This document shows positions 12,262 through 24,815 of a stretch of 64,000 bases of DNA, in pieces (the stretch's first letter is position 1; each line of letters opens with the position of its first letter). Made by a program: the position numbers and the translations under genes. The stretch comes from Dryococelus australis (taxonomy: Eukaryota > Arthropoda > Insecta > Phasmatodea > Phasmatidae): assembly GCA_029891345.1 (NCBI GenBank), contig CM056993.1, forward strand, positions 227,274,924 through 227,338,923. The letters are read 5' to 3'. Under the pieces are notes generated by a model. The model was given only the letters and a program-made list of their open reading frames with translations, ran no database searches and was not told the origin of the DNA.

Positions 12262-12405
12262 ACAATAGTAGTAGGGGTGGGCGGGTTCTAGATTTGATAT
12301 CAAAGGGTCAAATTGATAACAAAGGGTTAATTGAATTGATATCAAGGGGTAGGTCAAAAAGGGTTAATTAAATTGAAAGGGTTGAATTTAATTGGAAGGG
12401 TTAAT
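12262..12405 (+). repeat. AAGGGTTAA-rich repeat, copy 1
   Basis: Begins AGTAGTAGGGGTGGGC, then TATCAAAGGGTCAAATTGAT, then repeated AATTGAAAGGGTTAA-type words, ending GGAAGGGTTAATG. The same order of words is found in inverted orientation at 61940-62112. It directly follows the 280-bp array. Confidence 0.6.
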
Positions 12406-13467
12406 GACTGACCAGAGTGGTGGGTTGCAATGTCTTACATAGGTGTAGAGTTGAGTGCAAGAGTGTGCTAATGCTAATTTGATTTAATTTTTGTAGTTTT
12501 GAGGTGTTTGTAGGGTTGTTGGTGGTAGATAGTCTAATTTTTCGAATATATTTAACACAGGAGAGAATTTCAGAGTGTTTAAACGATTTCTAAGAGTGGT
12601 CTAAGTGTAAATGTTATGTTTTTTTGGGTGGCTATAGCTTGTAGATAGGCGACTTTGAAAGATGCGATTTACGTGACAAACAATCTGTTTTTGAAATGTA
12701 CTTAAATGTTAGACAATTTCAGATTGTTGTATGTATGGATAAATTACACACATCGAATCGGCTAAGCCATGCTGTTGTAACCAACTGTTATATTTCCCTC
12801 TAAATAAACGAAGAACAAAATCTTTTGAGTTAATGTGAAATATAATTAATGTCCAGCCAACACCAGTTTACACTGACTTGACACGAATTTCTACGAGAAT
12901 TATGTGTACTTGATCTAGTCATTCACACTGAGCAATGGACGAATTTGAGGTGAGTCAAGGGAAAAGTAACCTTTCTGTGTTCGAGGTAATTGTAATTTTT
13001 GTGTGGCATGTGCGTGTAGTTGCTTGTGTGTGCAGTAGTTGCTATCCATTTTGAATTTTGCTCTCGGTTGCCGTTCTAAATTATGTTTGGCTTTAACTAC
13101 AGTGTTGCTTCTTCTGTACCTTATGTTTTAACTTACCGTCATTGCCTTTGTGTGCAGCCCAAGTTTAATTGAAGTTTCTGGTAATTTTCTATTTCCCCGG
13201 CTTATTCGTATGGGCATCATTTTTATGGTTTTAAGGTGTTGTTTTTTAACGGTAGGATATTTTACGAACAAATAAACAGAATTTCTCTATTTGCCGCCAG
13301 GTAAAAACGAACACACTTTGCTGCGGAAATATTCCGTATGCCACATTTTCCTATAACAAATATCGTTTTGTTCCTAACTTAGGTAAAATAAACCCTAACT
13401 AAGTCCAGCATGGCCCCAGCTATGATGTTATTCATGATGCCGGACGTATTCTATTCATATCCCATGT
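12406..13467. other. no recognised gene
   Basis: AT-rich with T/G-rich patches (12420-12660 and 13000-13250). See the separate entry for a possible tiny first exon at 12935. Confidence 0.3.
12935..12949 (+). other. possible start codon plus splice donor (very short exon)
   Basis: AGCAATGGACGAATTTGAG is followed by GTGAGTC: an ATG with A at -3 and G at +4, five codons (MDEFE) and a strong GAG/GTGAGT donor. The downstream exon was not found, and such combinations occur by chance, so this is only a pointer. Confidence 0.12.
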
Positions 13468-13645
13468 ACCGAGCGAGGTGGCACAGTGGTGTCAACGTTG
13501 GATTCGCATTCGGAAGACTGGTGTAAGAATCCCGGTCCGTCGTCCAGATTTCGGTTTTCCATGATATCGTGAGATCACTTCAAGCGAATGCTACGATGTT
13601 TCCGTACTGTAGGCCATGGCAGTCGTGGCTCGTGGGTTTCAGCAC
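13468..13645 (+). repeat. tRNA-derived SINE
   Basis: Starts ACCGAGCGAGGTGGCACAGT, which includes an A-box-like TGGCACAGTGG (13480-13490). It continues through GGATTCGCATTCGGAAGACT and a degraded B box (GTGTAAGAATCCC) into a CAGATTTCGGTTTTCCATGA body. As I recall it, this matches a widespread insect tRNA-derived SINE head and body in order. The copy has many substitutions and is old. Confidence 0.8.
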
Positions 13646-16600
13646 ATGTAGGGAGAGCTGCACAGTGATACTGAATATTTGAGAGTGGGAGGGAGAGTGA
13701 GTTTATGAACTGCATATGGATTTTTTTTTTATTTTTAAGTTTAAAGTAAGCTTTAAAATATTCTAGGGTTGTGAGAAAGGGACATTTTGTTTAACAATAC
13801 AAAAAAGAAAAATATATATTTTTGGATTTCATGAAACTGAAAATAAAATAAAACATTACATAATGAGAACACACATTGAACAAAAATTTAACGAAAATCT
13901 TGAAATTTTATCATTGTCAACTAAACATCATCAACTTATGTAAAATTAAATTGTGAAATAAAACTCGCCAGTGTAATTAATGGACATACAGTATAGCAAT
14001 GTTATCTTAAATATTTTCTTAGAATGCATGTAAAAAATAGACATTAATGAATTGCATAATGAAGGAACGACAAATGTTGTAATAAAATCCTTCAACTTAA
14101 CAAAATAGCTTTTGCCGACATTCCAAACGAAGTTTCAAGTAGGCCCTAATTACTTTAGTAATTTCATAGTAATAAAAATAGACAAATGGATAGACAAACA
14201 AAGATTTTCATTGTTGTTCACCTAAGCGAACATTTGAAAAGCTTTAAATATTCAGTGAACTTCAACTTTCAAATTCGGTTAGATTTTCATAAGTACTTTG
14301 GATTATTAAAATTTGATTTCGCTTTGATAAATCAGCTTTACTTTTGCACCGTCCTTTTTGAATACTAGCATATAAAATCTTTCGTAAAAACAAATCCGAG
14401 CATTTTTTTATTCACATCCACAAGGCCATTTGCGCTTATCATAAACGTCACGATAAAACGTTCTTTTATTTGCCATCTGCCTTGTTCATGAAGACTTATT
14501 AATTACTAAGCAATTTGTTTTCAATTTAATTTTACTCCACTAGTGATAACTGAGATAAATATATAGTTTATAAAAACATCACATTTATGCTGTTCATATA
14601 AAATTTAATTCAAATATAGTAAAAGTAGCATAGATGGAAACCTCTAAATGCTTCTCTTTACGCATGAAGTAATCACCAGCTCGACGACAGCGAAGGAATA
14701 TAAATGGCGGGCGCCAGTTATCCATCCAACGATGCAAGGCAGTCAGCCTTGCAGCCCATGTGCGCGCGAAAAGCGAGACACACCATGAGTCAACTTCCTA
14801 GTGCCTGAGATCAGAGCCCCCTGAACAACATCTGAGTCAAAATCACAGAAATTGCCCCAAATAAAGGCTCCAATCCGAGTACCAAGAAGTCCCAGAGGCC
14901 AACGTGAAACGAAAAATAATCTGCTGCCAGTGCGACCTCTCAGTGCAACAATCACAAGTCAGTCAAAGAAAGTCCAGCCCCAACAAAAATAATACCCTCT
15001 TACTTTATTTACTTCTCGGTCACACAATGTGGTAGGCCTTGCCCACATTAACCACCAGATAGGTGTCCATATTGCATTTGCAGATGTTTTGAAATTCTTT
15101 TTTTGAGAAAGAAACGAGCCAATCATAAATAATGCTAAAAGAGTTTATTTGAACTCAAAAACTTGATTGCATATTATGGGTGGTATTGTCTCCTAGGTTG
15201 GTTTGTATAAATAAAAGCATGACTTCAGTTTATAGGTATATTGCCCATTAACCAAACAAAATAATTTTTTTCGAATGCACACACAAGTGCAAAAGCCCAA
15301 GGCAGCAAAATATATACAAAAAATAATAATTCACAAATATATGAGTAATATTTGTCACTAACATAATGGAGCGAATATACAATTTTTTTTTTGTATGTTA
15401 CACTTTAGGTTTTAAGGTTAAGGGGTGCACCCACGAATAAAAGAAGATATTGGTTTTACAAATAGAAAACTCGGTGGCCAATGCCCTAAACACCCTAACT
15501 GAAATCCTTCTCACGTGTTTTTTTTTTTTTTTTCGCTTAGATACACAAACAGAGTTTTCAAACAACGTTAGGTCCAATGCAAGATAATTTTTGTTGCTAT
15601 TATTTTCTAATAAAGTCCCAGTTGTTTTTTACGATGTTGGAACAGTTCCAAAATAATGACACTAAAAATCATCGGCTTCCACTACATGTTGAAATTAGCT
15701 TGTCTGCATGAAAAAAAACCCGAAAGATATTCAGACCGAATGCTGCAAACGGCGGTCCAAAAACTGCAACACACCGCGCGCGGTCTCAGCTCGGTCACCA
15801 ACTCCACAGGGTCATGAGAAGAGCAGCTATAGCCTTCACATCAAGGAGAAATAATGGTGCAGGAATTGGTCCCCCACAACCACGACCGCACTTGGCGGTC
15901 GTAGAAACCAAATTAACTAAACATTAAGTTGAAAGTTGAAGCAAGTTGAAATTAACGAGCTACATATTGCCTGTGAAAAAAAAAAATGTTTCTTTAAAAG
16001 TTAAAATTGGTAAACAAAATTGGTGTCTGCGTTAGGCTTGCAGACATATCTTTAAGCACACTAAAACAGCGTTTACACTTATAAAAAAAGTTTTGACAAA
16101 ATTCAAACGATAGTCAGAACTTTAATTTAAGTGCTGCATTCTATATTTACGAAGGTTTGCTATACCAACCAGGTACATTAAAGATCCATTCAAATACATA
16201 GAATACATAATTTCGCCGTAATACGCAATCTTTTATCAGAAAATACTGTATAGATTTCACATTAGAGCAATTTTTGTTTATAGACTGAAACAAAGAAACA
16301 AGGAAAGATTGTAAAAAGGGGCATTGCAAAAAACGAATTGCTATAAAAGCAATTAAAGTAAATTTAGAAAGAGAATTACACAAAATGGTAAAGCCTCCCC
16401 TCCCCCGTACCCCCCTTACAAATCTTTGAAAGGTTCCTTAACTCTTTTCCGGCACACTTCACGTTCCTGGCACCGACGTGCGTATGCGCTCTCGAGGTCA
16501 GACCAGACGGGCTGCCTCCTCTGCTGCCCAGTCTAGCAGTACAGTACTGTACAAGCTACATACACACGCGTTGTTCAGTCGAGGATCGGCTGCTATAGTA

Positions 16601-16699
16601 GGCAAAGTAGAAAACTCGAAGCAATCATAATAAGGTTTCTTTTAAATTGACAGCAGCTGCAATATTAAAAATTGTTTACTATAATTCACAAGTGGTTCT
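13646..16699. other. long stretch without recognised genes
   Basis: Mostly AT-rich. Two GC-richer islands, 14690-14990 and 15740-15905, contain short chance frames. The second holds GGCGGTC in both orientations (15753, 15893). Long T tracts lie at 15384 and 15518. No coding region, RNA gene or known repeat could be supported. Confidence 0.35.
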
Positions 16700-16812
16700 G
16701 AAGAGCACACACCGCCACTGGGCTTCCTCCACGCTACTGCTTCCCTGAGTAATCTGCTCCATCTGTAATGACCTCGCTGTCGACGAGACGTTAAGCCCAA
16801 ATATCTACCTAT
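16700..16812 (+). repeat. SINE 3' part
   Basis: Ends in GACCTCGCTGTCGACGAGAC, then GTTAAGCCCAAAT. This resembles the conserved 3' tail of insect tRNA-derived SINEs (GACGAGACGTTAAAC-type). No head is visible, so this is a 5'-truncated copy. Confidence 0.5.
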
Positions 16813-17833
16813 CTGATAAGCGACAGAGGACTCTCCTTATCAAAATCATGTATGTTGGATTTATTCCTCGCTGTTTCTCATTCCTAGTTAAGAACCATTC
16901 CTACCTAACGATCCCAGATCTCACTGTATCCAAATAAACCAAAACATGCTACTATGGGGCGTTTCTTTTCTTTTGTTATCTGTATTCATTTTTACTAGTA
17001 TGAAACTCCAACGAGGTTGTATATTGTATTATTATAATTGTATAGCCAATTGCAGTATGTGTTAAGTAACAATTTAATTTCTCTATGGATAGGAACGATA
17101 ACAATCATTTCTTTGGCAATCTCTGGAAATAAAGAAAGTCTATGGGTGCAAATTGGCGTAAATTTTGCTGAAATATTAGATTATTACTGTCAAATGTATG
17201 CACTTATTTCATTTACTGTACCAGCTGCCCTTAAGTACATATGTCCTGTATATTTAATTGGAAATATTCACATATATAGACTAGTATTTTTTTTTTCGGG
17301 TACCAATAACAGCATATGTGGTAGCACTTAATTATAACTTATCAAATACTAGCCTTTCTTATCAAATTTCAATGTGATGAAGCTAGTATAATATAAAAAT
17401 AATTGACCATTTCCCTGTCACCTTAGTGTGAATCAGCCTTAATAAGCTGCGGGAAGATTTTTTTTTCACACAACTAGCACATCACCGTCAACACTAGCCA
17501 GAAAATGTTAACGAATACAAACTTCAATCTGAAGAGGTTTCCGTTCATACACGTTTATTTAAAGCACATTATCTGATGCTGTAATAGTGTTTACAAATCT
17601 CCGGCGTAACAAAAACACGAACAGAAATCGATTCCTCTGGCATAGTGTTTTTCACAAGTTAACAAAACTGTCAACTAGTGCCGTTTCCTTATAACTAACT
17701 AGGGGCCTAACACGTGAACCTTTTTTTTTTTTTTTTAGTATTGTCACGTGCCTAGAACAGTAACGATGTTACAAATTTTTTGTTATCATACAAAGACAAA
17801 AAAAATTATGGGGAACTAACTCAACATTGGGTA
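16813..17833. other. no recognised feature
   Basis: AT-rich, with T tracts near 17287 and 17721. The 97-codon frame at 17038-17331 is hydrophobic but resembles nothing known to me. Confidence 0.35.
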
Positions 17834-18510
17834 TAGTTCTATCCACTGAGCCACTAAGGCCCCACTTGATATATATTTATCCACTTATTCACTGCCGCCC
17901 CATTTTGTTCTTCTCTATCCACTTGTGCCCCGTGGCCCCACTTGGAAACGCTCTATCCACTGAGCCACTGCGGCCTCACTTGGAATCTCTCTATCCACTG
18001 AGCCACTAAGGGCCCATTTGATATATATCTATCCACTTGGCTACTGTGGCCCCACTTGATATAGTTCTATCCACTGAGCCATTGCGGCCTCATTTGGAAT
18101 CGCTATATCCACTGGGCCACTGTGGCCCCACTTGGAATCGTTCTATCCACTGAGCCACTGTGGCCCCACTTGGAAATCAACTCAACATTGAAGCGAGACA
18201 ATTAAAGTAAACAAAAATGATATTCCATTACCTTCATATATATATATATATATAGACACACACACACACAATAATCTCTATGCATTAATACATAACTTTC
18301 GTATAGGAAAAAAGGAATTAAAAATGAGTTTTTAGGGTAAAAGGTAATGATTGCGTAATCTGATCTTCCTGAAATTCGAAGTTGACCTGCATTTGACCCT
18401 GAAGATTCGCTCTGCAAAATTTGAAGGAATTAGGTTCATTTTCGAGGGATTTAGAAGTATTAAATACAGACAGAGAGAGAGAGACCGTCTCCTTGTTATA
18501 GGTATAGGAT
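17834..18510 (+). mobile_element. dispersed retroposon-like family R, copy 1 (38-bp array plus 3' body)
   Basis: About nine units of a 38-bp repeat (TCTATCCACTGAGCCACTGT-GGCCCCACTTGG type) occupy 17834-18177. A body of about 330 bp follows, whose conserved part (18185-18440) is repeated in reverse at 38450-38700, and it ends TTATAGGTATAGGAT. On the complementary strand every 38-bp unit holds TGGCTCAGTGGATAGA, which fits the pol III A-box consensus. A (TA)n(CA)n tract lies at 18239-18271. The family is non-coding as far as can be seen; class uncertain (SINE or LINE-tail derived). Confidence 0.65.
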
Positions 18511-18512
18511 AC

Positions 18513-18836
18513 TAGCTATTACCCGCGGCTTCGCGCGCGTGTTTATAGCGATAAATAATTAAGTTTTGTGGCACTAAGCCACTATTAGGTTCTCTACCCA
18601 CTGAGTTTCTGCGGCCCCACTATTGGGTTCTCTACCCGCTGATCTACTGCGGTCCCACTATTGGGACTTACCAGCTGCAGCCCCACTATTGGGTTCTCTA
18701 GCCAATGAGCTACTGCGGCCACACTATTGGGTTCTCTAGCCCCTGAGCTTCTATGACAGCCTTATTGGGTTCTCTAGCCACTGAGCTTCTGCGGCCCCCT
18801 TACTGACAGCTCTATAGCCACTGCGTTACTGCGTCC

Positions 18837-18916
<80 letters not shown>

Positions 18917-19065
18917 ACTGTATCACTGTGGCCCCAATTGGAATAACTCTAGCCACAGAGCCACTATGGCTTTTTGGAAGGAAATGTTTACAGCTCATAG
19001 ACACGAAAGAAAGGAGAAATGGCGAGATTCTTTTAACAATGCTCTTTTTATGTAGTAATCAATAC
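18513..19065 (+). mobile_element. dispersed retroposon-like family R, copy 2
   Basis: Starts ACTAGCTATTACCCGCGGCT and TCGCGCGCG, a motif I associate with the start of abundant insect retroposons. About six 38-40-bp array units follow to 18838, then a (TA)n tract, one or two more units, and the tail GGCTTTTTGGAAGGAAA. The tail after the TA tract matches 63855-64000. It starts within 2 bp of the end of copy 1, so the two copies are back to back. Confidence 0.6.
18839..18914. repeat. (TA)n microsatellite, 76 bp
   Basis: Uninterrupted TA dinucleotides inside the array of family R copy 2. The frame coding YIYIYI on the minus strand (18774-19004) is an artefact of this tract. Confidence 0.95.
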
Positions 19066-20372
19066 TAAGAAAAGCTTAATCCAGTGCGTATTTACAATAA
19101 GAATTTTCCTGAAGGAATGAGATATTTTCCTGGGATAAAAAGTAGCCTATGCCACTCTCCGACCCTTCAACTATACGGTTCAAAAAATCACGTCGATCCG
19201 TTACTCCGTTTTGACGTGCTAAAAAGACAAACAAACACACTTTCGAATTTATGCAGTTGTAAGGATAGCCTTTCAATCACACGTATACTTCAGATGTGCT
19301 TGGCCTTAATCCTTATCTGGAATGACAGATTCGACACATAACTGGTATTGTATAGGGCAAAGTGACCTTGACAAAAGTTCTATTTAATTTCTGCATAAAT
19401 GATATCCACAATCTATTTGTCATTTTTTATTTTGTTTATATAAGATTAAACATGCTAAAGGGACAAGAATAAAATTAGTGTTTTATTGCAGCGTTATAAC
19501 CGATAAAACAGCAGAGTTAAGGATTGACGTTAATATATATCCCCCCCCCCCCCACGCACACACACACACTACACATAAAACAGGTTCCACTGCTTTCATG
19601 CAAAAATAAATCGCACATAACACTTATAGTCCGGAATAGTATGCAACCTGTCAATAAGTCTCGGTAATTGAAAACAATATTATCAAACCCTTCAAGATAG
19701 GAAAAACATAACAATCTCATAGTTATGTCTTAAAAAATTATTTATGAATATCCGCAAAACTTGCATAAATCCTTGCATTGAACTGTGCTGAATGCTTTCG
19801 GCCAACAATATTGCTGTGTCATTCTTGAAGGCCGTTCTTGCAACACGCCGGAAAGCCAGCACGACTGTTCTGGGCTCCTTGCTTCGTGGCGATGTGGCAC
19901 TTGTGTGCGCACCAAGTTCGCTTCCAGTACTTGTGCGCCTCGAACGCACATAATACCATCTTGTTAGGAAAGAAAGTTCTCTCTTCGTACGTATTCCTCA
20001 AAATAATACACCCTACGACATGTCTCTGCCACCGATTCACAAAAAATTCGACTCCGCCCTTGAATAATAATCTACTACGTCTCCTTTCTAGCACCTTCCA
20101 TGCTCAATTGTACAAAGTTTGGCGAATCCTTCAGCAAACTTTATGAAAGGTGTGGAAAACCGTGCAGTAAAAAATAATTCTGAAGAGTGTTCTTATTTGT
20201 ATCCAGCTTTGATACAAGAAATTAATATTATTTTTAGGCAGTGTAAATCAAAATTATAGCTAAATTATATATACTCAACACACAGGTGATTTGGGAATAA
20301 TAAAACCAATTTTCGAAATAGGTTGGAAATGACTGATCTTTCAATTGGCATATTCTATGAATTTATAAGAAA
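19066..20372. other. no recognised gene; GC-richer block at 19790-20100
   Basis: Contains a poly-C tract (19542-19553) next to a (CA)n. In the GC-richer block, open frames overlap on both strands (19692-19949, 19819-20094 minus; 19838-20146 plus). None resembles a known protein, and I treat them as compositional. Confidence 0.3.
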
Positions 20373-21090
20373 CTAGCTGTAGCCTCACCCGCATCGCTGG
20401 GCATTGATTTATTTTGAAAATAATTTTTTTACTGCAAAATTTCAAATTTACATTTTAAAAGTAACTAAAAACAATTTAAAATTCTTCTTAAAGTAATTCA
20501 TTCATTGCAAAAATTTTAGTAATTCAGTAGCTAATTAAAATCTTTTAAAAAATGTATCTTGACATTTTTACGTACATCTTATTATTTCGACTTAAAAGCA
20601 AGTTAAAGCAGCCCGCATCACTTCGCTCAGATTTCATGGAGTTGATATATTAATGATATATTTCTGTCCACTTAGCCACTGTGGTCCCACTTGAGAGTAC
20701 TCTAGCCACTGAGCCCCCACTTGGGATCGCTCTACCTACTGGTTCACTGCGGCTCTACTTCAGATTACTCTACCCACTGAGCCTCTGTGGCCCCACTTCA
20801 TATATTTATATAGCTATATAGAAGAATGTAGCTTGCTAACAATAAAATAATTATAACAATCGTCTCTGCAGTTTTGGTAGAGTATGTTTCGAAAGCAGCA
20901 AAATAGCTAATTTTTTTCTGCAAATTTTGAAATTTCTCAAGGAATTTTACAAAATTAAACGTGGCCTACATCCATCGGGAAGAATGTAGCTTTCCAACAG
21001 TGAAAGAATTATAAAAATTTGATTAGTAGTTCCAGAGATTACCTCTAACAAACAAACAAACAAAACTTACATATTTATTATAATAGACTG
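20373..21090 (+). mobile_element. dispersed retroposon-like family R, copy 3
   Basis: Head ACTAGCTGTAGCCTCACCCG and CATCGCTGGG, an AT-rich body, four 38-40-bp array units at 20662-20802, a tail with AAACAAACAAACAAAAC and an end at TTATTATAATAG. This head-to-tail order is typical of insect retroposons. The array sits internally here, which shows it is a variable part of the element. Confidence 0.6.
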
Positions 21091-21091
21091 T

Positions 21092-21165
21092 TGGTTGTTC
21101 GATTCCCGGTCCGTCTTCCCCTCTCCTCCTGAACACGGCTTTATGTACTTCTACCAACATCTGCG
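21092..21165 (+). repeat. SINE fragment with B box
   Basis: GGTTGTTCGATTCCCGGTCC contains a good pol III B box (GTTCGATTCC). The 5' half of the SINE is missing, possibly replaced by family R copy 3, which ends immediately before it. Confidence 0.5.
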
Positions 21166-22549
21166 ATAGACATGAAAACACAAGAATTCAGGCAAGAACA
21201 AAAATATGTGAGTGCACTGAATTTATAACTGATAGCTAGAAACCTGAGAATTTCGCCGGTTTATTTCTAGACAAGTTAGAATTCACACATGTAAGTTCAT
21301 GTTACGTTTGTAGTTTGTCGATGTGTTGTTTGACACCTCATGAAGATAAATGAGTCAATAACAAACATGCAATAAATTGTGCGCCCAACCTCCACTTTTA
21401 ACTACCACAACAATTGACCTATAAAAAGCTGATATCTGTATGAGAGTATACAAGACTGTGAAGTCTAGCCTACAGGTCACTGAATTCGCGGATTTATTGG
21501 GTCTCTATTAATAGCATATCGTAAATTAATGTATGACAATGCATAGAAAACTAGTTTTACAAGTAAAAAATTAGGTTAGATAACAAACAAGGGGAGAAAG
21601 GCAGGATTTTATTAAACATGTAAAACAAACACGACTTGGTAGAAAGCGAATTCCCTTCCAAGTTCACATGTGATGTCTCGGCCAATGATGATTCATAGCT
21701 GGACCACTTCATGGTGCAGAACCAGAACGCCGAGTTAGTGAGTGGAGTCATCGGGTGTGTTCATAACCGTGGAACGTAGAACACGGTGAGTCTGCACGGA
21801 TGAACAGATGAACACAAGGCAAGGGTCGTTCGACTCGAGTGCTGATGAGCACTACCGGACGATCTCCCGCAATGACGAACAAGCGACACGAACACGAGCT
21901 TTAGTCTCGGAGACACAGTATGGGCTCATGAATAATGCTGCTTTTAACTGGTCTCATAAGAATTTAATGTAAGTTTTGATGTTTGATGCAGATTCGTATT
22001 CACTGTTCTATCCCATTTTCATTTACATAATTTTAATTTATTAATGCTCACTTCCTTATAACAGCTCAGAGAAATATTTTCGTAAACTTTTTCATCATAT
22101 TAAAGTTATACTGATTATTGTGTATTTGTCTTTCCATGTATTTTTTAAAATGATTGCTTTATGCCGAGAAGCTAACCGGGATAGAGCTTGTATACAATAC
22201 TGAAATAGCTAGTTAAATATAGACACGCCTGTGGCATCATGGAGTTTGTGCAGAGATCCTGTACCTTTATCTGGTTCTGTTCATAATTAGTTTTTGTATT
22301 TATAGTTTCGTCTCCACAACACAGTTCACAAGAATGTTATCACGTGTATTGTCCTGAAATGCGCAGTGTGGTGGGTCGCGGACCGCTTGTCGGGAAACTA
22401 GGTACATCGTCGCAATGAGACGGAATAGACACTGTAAAAACTCCTTCCGATTGGAAAGAAATTCAAAACTTGTGCGTGCATTACTGAAATGCTACAGGAA
22501 AACGAGGTTGTGGATATCATAATCTCTAATATGATCAGGAACTACTAAA
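21166..22549. other. no recognised feature
   Basis: AT-rich to mixed sequence, with a GC-richer patch at 21760-21910. Nothing recognisable. Confidence 0.35.
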
Positions 22550-23530
22550 AGAGATGAGTCGTGGCTTGTGGACGTTGGTGCCCTTGGGTCAACAATCAAA
22601 CGAAGCAAGTTCGTCAAACTGCCGAACTGCTGTCAATATTCCCGTTCTGACGAACCAGCACGACAAAATTGACAGCTGCAAATGGAATGCAGGGCTGCCC
22701 TGCTTCTCAACGAGTGCGGCGGAAAACTGGACTGCTCAGACATGGCACCTATTACATCGTCGCTCTTCCGCGCTGAAAGCGGTTTTTCATACCAATCACA
22801 CAGGTAGACCCCTTCCCATCCTTCAAAATAATCCGTCGATCTTGGGTGTGCTCTAATAAGAGCTCGGCGAGACTTGCAAGACCTACGAGTGGTGGGGGCT
22901 AGCCGCTGGTCCAGTATGAAGGCCGATATCAGTGATGCTTCCAAGGTCAGATGCATTCCTGATACATCCATCACACACCCGCAATCAGCAGCCCGCAGAA
23001 TCCAGCAGTGAGGATCGCTACACTTCACCCAGTAGCACCTCGAGATCACCCTCCCCACCTTGATCGTTGGTCTGCTTCATGCTCGATGTGCTTCCCCATC
23101 TCGTACTGAGCTGTCCAGGTTCCCGCCGTCCCCGACGAGGGCACTTGTGCACCGGCCAGTTGGTCCGCGGACTGGTACTGGAATATTCCCAGCCACTCCT
23201 GAGCCTGGGGATCCCCTATCCCACATCTGGGAACACGACTAGTTTCGGAATAGTCACCGCGCCCGAGCTGCCATAGTCCTATCGCACTCGTAGAGTTCCC
23301 GCCTGTTCTGTTTCAGGACTTTGTAAATAGAGGGGCAGGATTTTTGAGGAGAGCAGAGAAGCCCCTTTGTCTCCATAGCGGTCTTTGTCAAGTGAGCAGG
23401 TCGGACATGATGCAGTCGTCCTCTCCCACGCCTGTCGGTTCAGCCCATGCAGAGGCGGCGCTCAGTGATTGGTGCAACAAGCAAACTCGACGCTTACTAT
23501 GCACAAACCAGCCAACTAAAGTAATGTTTC
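22550..23530. other. GC-rich block, possibly the end of an LTR element (uncertain)
   Basis: A kilobase of higher G+C holds overlapping frames on both strands (22554-22856, 23067-23276 plus; 22633-23058 minus, 141 codons), none with a recognised product. Near 23320 the sequence TTTGTAAATAGAGGGGCAGG resembles the polypurine tract region at the 3' end of gypsy-like elements. No LTR pair, protease, RT or integrase motif was found, so this is no more than a suggestion. Confidence 0.2.
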
Positions 23531-24540
23531 ATAGTTAAAATATTATACTTGTAAATTTGATAAAACACCTCACATATTTTCGTGATGTGTAAGGGATAAG
23601 ACGTGTGTTTTCCAATGTAAACGAATACACGCGCAACATGTCACGAAGTACCAAAATTGTCTGAAAAGTACGATTTATGTTTCATATGAAAAATAATGCA
23701 CATTTTGTGAAAGCGTAAAATATTTTCCTATCACAGTAGCAGGCCGCGGAGAGATCACGCAGAGGATTCCAGAACGTGAATCCGGATCTCGAGGGAGCCA
23801 TCTTGAATTTCCCCATTTTCTCTCAAAATCGCTTGTTTTATCCAAAAAAAAAAAAATTTATAAAATAGGCAATTTGAACCTCTAAATAAATATTTTCCCT
23901 AAAAATGTCTCGCTTTTCCATTTACAAAAAGCCATGTGCCAGAATTGTAAGCCGAAGCCGTAGAAAACCAATTTTCGAGCAATTTAAAGTAATTTGGTGG
24001 CTTCCCTAATGCTTCTATCCCACTACCGATCAGGCTCCTATTACTTCTTGTATCTTCCCTAAATATTTCCCCAAAAATTAATTTATTTCTCTAAAAATTC
24101 CATATAATTTATTATTAAAAATTATTGAAAACACTAAAGTATTAAGTGTTACATATAACCGGACTCGTATTTTCAATACACGTACGATCGTGATGTCATA
24201 TCGTGAATGTAACCCAATGGCATGACCACAATTTTGGATTTAAGAGGCATGACACCTCCCACATTGCTCGCAAGACCTTATGTATGTATTGACATGATCG
24301 CGAGCCACTCGGCTGGCCGGCCTTGTCAAATCAAGCATACATCATGGGACTGATACATTTATAAATAATTATACATATTTATTAAAAAATTTATTTTGAA
24401 ATGATGTCAAAAAAACTTTTTTTTATTCAGAGAAAAAATAAATAAAATGCAATGTTAATATCAAATCGGTTTAAAAAAATTTGTTATGTAAAATTCATAC
24501 TTTGCCATGAACGCTGGTAATTAAAAAGAAAAATATTCTT

Positions 24541-24605
24541 ATGCTGGGATGGGATTCGAACCTGAGGTTTCTTGGTTAGGAGTCTAGCATGCTCGCTGTT
24601 TCTTA
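24541..24605 (-). repeat. tRNA-like B-box half in arm A
   Basis: On the minus strand it reads GACTCCTAACCAAGAAACCT, then CAGGTTCGAATCCC: an anticodon-arm-like segment and a perfect B box. It has no full cloverleaf, so it is a tRNA-derived repeat rather than a tRNA gene. The counterpart in arm B is at 37200-37275. Confidence 0.5.
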
Positions 24606-24694
24606 TTTATTTCCTTAATTTGACGTTGTTGAGACAGTTGACATTGACGAAACTCATGTGAGACCGACTTGCTGACAAATTCCCATTACGACAA

Positions 24695-24815
24695 GCGAAC
24701 CAAAAATCTTCCGTGGAGGAGCCAGGGCGTGAACTCAAGACACGCCGACTACAAGTCAGCCACCTTACCCCTGAGTTATGGTGGCAGGGCAGCCACTCGG
24801 CCATCGAGCTCACGA
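24695..24815 (-). repeat. tRNA-like segment in arm A
   Basis: The minus strand has TGGCCGAGTGG (A-box-like), CTCAGGGGTAAGGTGGCTGA, a possible anticodon arm GCTGA-CTTGTAG-TCGGC and a weak B box (GAGTTCACGCC). The acceptor strands do not pair, so it is a degenerate tRNA-derived repeat. It is conserved in arm B at about 36980-37130. Confidence 0.4.

Noticed and set aside
18774..19004. Frames encoding IYIYIY runs, also at 25713-26104 and 63734-63998
   Set aside because: They are translations of (TA)n microsatellites.
22633..23058. 141-codon minus-strand frame as a gene
   Set aside because: It is overlapped by plus-strand frames in the same GC-rich block, and its product shows no family resemblance or splice context.
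24541..24605. Functional tRNA genes at 24541, 24700, 37200 and 54255
   Set aside because: B boxes and anticodon-like arms are present, but acceptor stems and complete D-arms do not pair; these are tRNA-derived repeats.
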